Shown one piece after another: positions 20,067 to 21,417 of a stretch of DNA of 21,417 bases. Origin of the DNA: a virus. Location of the stretch: positions 1 through 21,417 of the IMG/VR virus record IMGVR_UViG_3300042401_000380; one strand, 5' to 3'. The number at the start of each line of letters is the position of its first letter. Position 1 is the first letter of the stretch. The translations under genes and the position numbers were made by a program. The notes under the pieces were generated by a model that worked only from the letters and a program-made list of their open reading frames with translations, was not told the origin of the DNA and searched no databases.

Positions 20067-20447
20067 TTAAGTTAAAGAATAGACTTCTCTTTTCAAAGGA
20101 GTCAACCCTAATTTTTCCATTATTTCGTTTGTAAAGTTAGTTCGTTCATCCTTTAATGGCACACCAATGTACCCCGGTGAATTGGTTATTTGAGAATAAG
20201 TTATCCAATCACTCATGCATTGCATCACATCTCTAGGTCGAGTAAATTTAGGATGAAATGCTGGATAAATTGTTGGAATAAAAACGTGATCAGAGTATCC
20301 AAACAATTCACCATCACGATAATGTGCATACACATTAATATTAGGATGCTCGATAATTTTATGGTCAAAATCTTCAGCGAAATCTGCTAATTCCAAGAAT
20401 TCATTTGTTCCTTTTTGGACGAGTTTGTATTGCATTTTTGATCTCAT
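20067..20447 (-). CDS. Hypothetical protein, possibly acetyltransferase-like (126 aa)
   Basis: A globular protein beginning MRSKMQYKLVQKGTNEFLEL, with a second possible start at Met5. The order β-strand, charged helix, YAHYRDGELFGYSDHV, a long helix, and a final MEKLGLTPLKREVYSL strand resembles a small GNAT-like fold. Its place just before the internal proteins recalls T7 gp13. There is no acetyl-CoA loop I can point to, so the fold call is weak. Confidence 0.5.
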   Translation of the reverse strand: MRSKMQYKLVQKGTNEFLELADFAEDFDHKIIEHPNINVYAHYRDGELFGYSDHVFIPTIYPAFHPKFTRPRDVMQCMSDWITYSQITNSPGYIGVPLKDERTNFTNEIMEKLGLTPLKREVYSLT

Positions 20448-20452
20448 ATGTA

Positions 20453-20707
20453 TTAATTAAATCCAACTAGAATATCATCTGGGTTGGCTATAGTTTGTGT
20501 ATAGTTAGCAAATTTATCCGCTTGCGCTTTCAGAATATTGTTGCGAGTAGAATTACTGCCACAGATGGCGCATGGCAAGCAATTATTTTGACCAGTCGTG
20601 AATGGGATTGATGAGTAAATTGGAACCACGGGATCATCACCAAATGGGGAGATGAACTTGTTTGGAAAGCTAGTGACCTCTTTGGTTGCTGTAATGATCG
20701 ATGGCAT
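20453..20707 (-). CDS. Hypothetical protein with C-x2-C-x2-C motif (84 aa)
   Basis: I use the ATG at 20707, one base after the upstream stop, giving MPSIITATKEVTSFPNKFIS. The longer frame from 20797 would overlap the upstream gene by 90 bases. The middle has NNCLPCAICGSNS, a C-x2-C-x2-C motif, and the end is hydrophilic (KFANYTQTIANPDDILVGFN). It is not recognised and is placed in the virion block. Confidence 0.55.
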   Translation of the reverse strand: MPSIITATKEVTSFPNKFISPFGDDPVVPIYSSIPFTTGQNNCLPCAICGSNSTRNNILKAQADKFANYTQTIANPDDILVGFN

Positions 20708-20708
20708 A

Positions 20709-21417
20709 TTAGCAGGGATTTTGGGCTTTAAATTGTTGTGCAGCGGCAGTTGCGGATTGAAGTGCAAGCACTCCAGCTTCCTCCTGCGCGTGTTCAAAAC
20801 TAATATATGACAAGAACGTAGCAGATGCCGTGGCTGAAATTGATTTCGATGGGTTTATATCACAAATCAATGTTGCGGTCTTGAATATTTTTGCGCTATA
20901 TGAGTTGTCATTTGCCGATTGTTGCTCGTATGGGTTAGGCAACAGGTCGATTAACAATGTTTCGCCAGTTTGTGCTACAACACAAGATTGAGTTTCGTCG
21001 CCCTGCGGAACACCTGTGGACTTTTCCATGTATGGATCCATGAAGAGTCGAACGATTTCCACTCCGAATTCACCGCACCACTCGATTAACAAAGAAAATG
21101 CCTTATCTACATCGTCTGTCAGATAAGACTCGCACGTTGAAACAAGTGAATTCCGTTGCGCCGATTCAGTGGTCAACCTTCGATACTGGGAGTTAAGGAA
21201 ACCTAGATTCTGAATCTCTGACTCATACGGAGTATTCTGCCATTGGTAGTCATCCGTGACCGCAAGTATGCGCTTTTGAAGGATTGGGTTGTATGATCCC
21301 TTGCTGCCCCTGTAGGACACTTTTAGGTCAACTGTGCCACCAATCTGCGTTGATTCGATTTCGGCATACACAAACTTCTTTAGATCCATTTCGTCTCCAA
21401 GCAATGGAGTTTCAAAT
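20709..21417 (-). CDS. Probable structural protein, C-terminal part (5' end outside window)
   Basis: The frame is open to the right edge (F-E-T-P-L-L-G-D-E-M-D-L-K-K at the boundary), so the visible 235 codons are probably the C-terminal part of a longer gene; an in-frame TTG at 21404 and ATG at 21389 also exist. The sequence is β-rich (GTVDLKVSYRGSKGSYNPIL, then KIFKTATLICDINPSKSISA) and ends in a Gln/Ala-rich helix. No motif identifies it. Position ahead of the internal-protein genes suggests a tail or other virion component. Confidence 0.55.
   Translation of the reverse strand, partial: FETPLLGDEMDLKKFVYAEIESTQIGGTVDLKVSYRGSKGSYNPILQKRILAVTDDYQWQNTPYESEIQNLGFLNSQYRRLTTESAQRNSLVSTCESYLTDDVDKAFSLLIEWCGEFGVEIVRLFMDPYMEKSTGVPQGDETQSCVVAQTGETLLIDLLPNPYEQQSANDNSYSAKIFKTATLICDINPSKSISATASATFLSYISFEHAQEEAGVLALQSATAAAQQFKAQNPC

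Overview
The window is a piece of a double-stranded DNA tailed-phage genome, most likely a podovirus. Every supported gene lies on the minus strand, so the genome reads from base 21417 towards base 1. Genes are packed with 1-4 base overlaps (ATGA or TAATG junctions) and the longest gap is about 160 bases. No integrase, tRNA, rRNA, CRISPR array or insertion sequence was found. Some starts have a clear Shine-Dalgarno (before the genes starting at 378, 3357, 6240 and 17475), while many others have only an A-rich leader, so I do not name a host phylum.

Right part, 21417-7238: a virion module. It begins with the 3' end of an unrecognised, probably structural gene and two small proteins. A run of low-complexity Gly/Ala/Gln-rich proteins follows (271, 190, 170 and 529 residues), in the position and style of T7-like internal (ejection) proteins. 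It ends in a giant 2709-residue protein carrying an HExxH metallopeptidase motif, an ADP-ribosyltransferase-like segment and three exact QFMPAE motifs that separate blocks of conserved sequence. Two accessory genes sit inside this module, each coupled to the preceding virion gene by a TAATG junction: a PAPS-reductase-like adenine nucleotide alpha hydrolase and a YkgJ-type cysteine-cluster protein.

Middle part, 7241-4818: about a dozen small genes of 43-81 residues. Several match widespread phage small-protein families without known function (RDYFAGAALRG, KQALAIAY, GKGDKPR and KGGRPRK types). A pair of small single-span membrane proteins (5015-5146 and 4818-5018) is the only lysis-like candidate. 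One small ORF (5358-5526) appears frameshifted right after its ATG.

Left part, 4792-1: the DNA metabolism module. It contains a GIY-YIG homing endonuclease, an ERF-family single-strand annealing protein, a Cas4/RecB-like PD-(D/E)XK nuclease with a four-cysteine cluster, a small unknown protein, a replication-initiator-like protein whose linker DNA holds an iteron-like repeat array, a C5 cytosine methyltransferase, and the N-terminal domain of a DnaB-like helicase cut by the window edge. The endonuclease is preceded by a diverged second copy of the first 21 codons of the ERF gene, a scar of how it arrived.

The best candidates for new biology are the giant virion protein with its repeated linker motif, the endonuclease/ERF scar, the candidate origin inside the initiator gene, and the sulfur/metal accessory genes inside the ejection-protein block.
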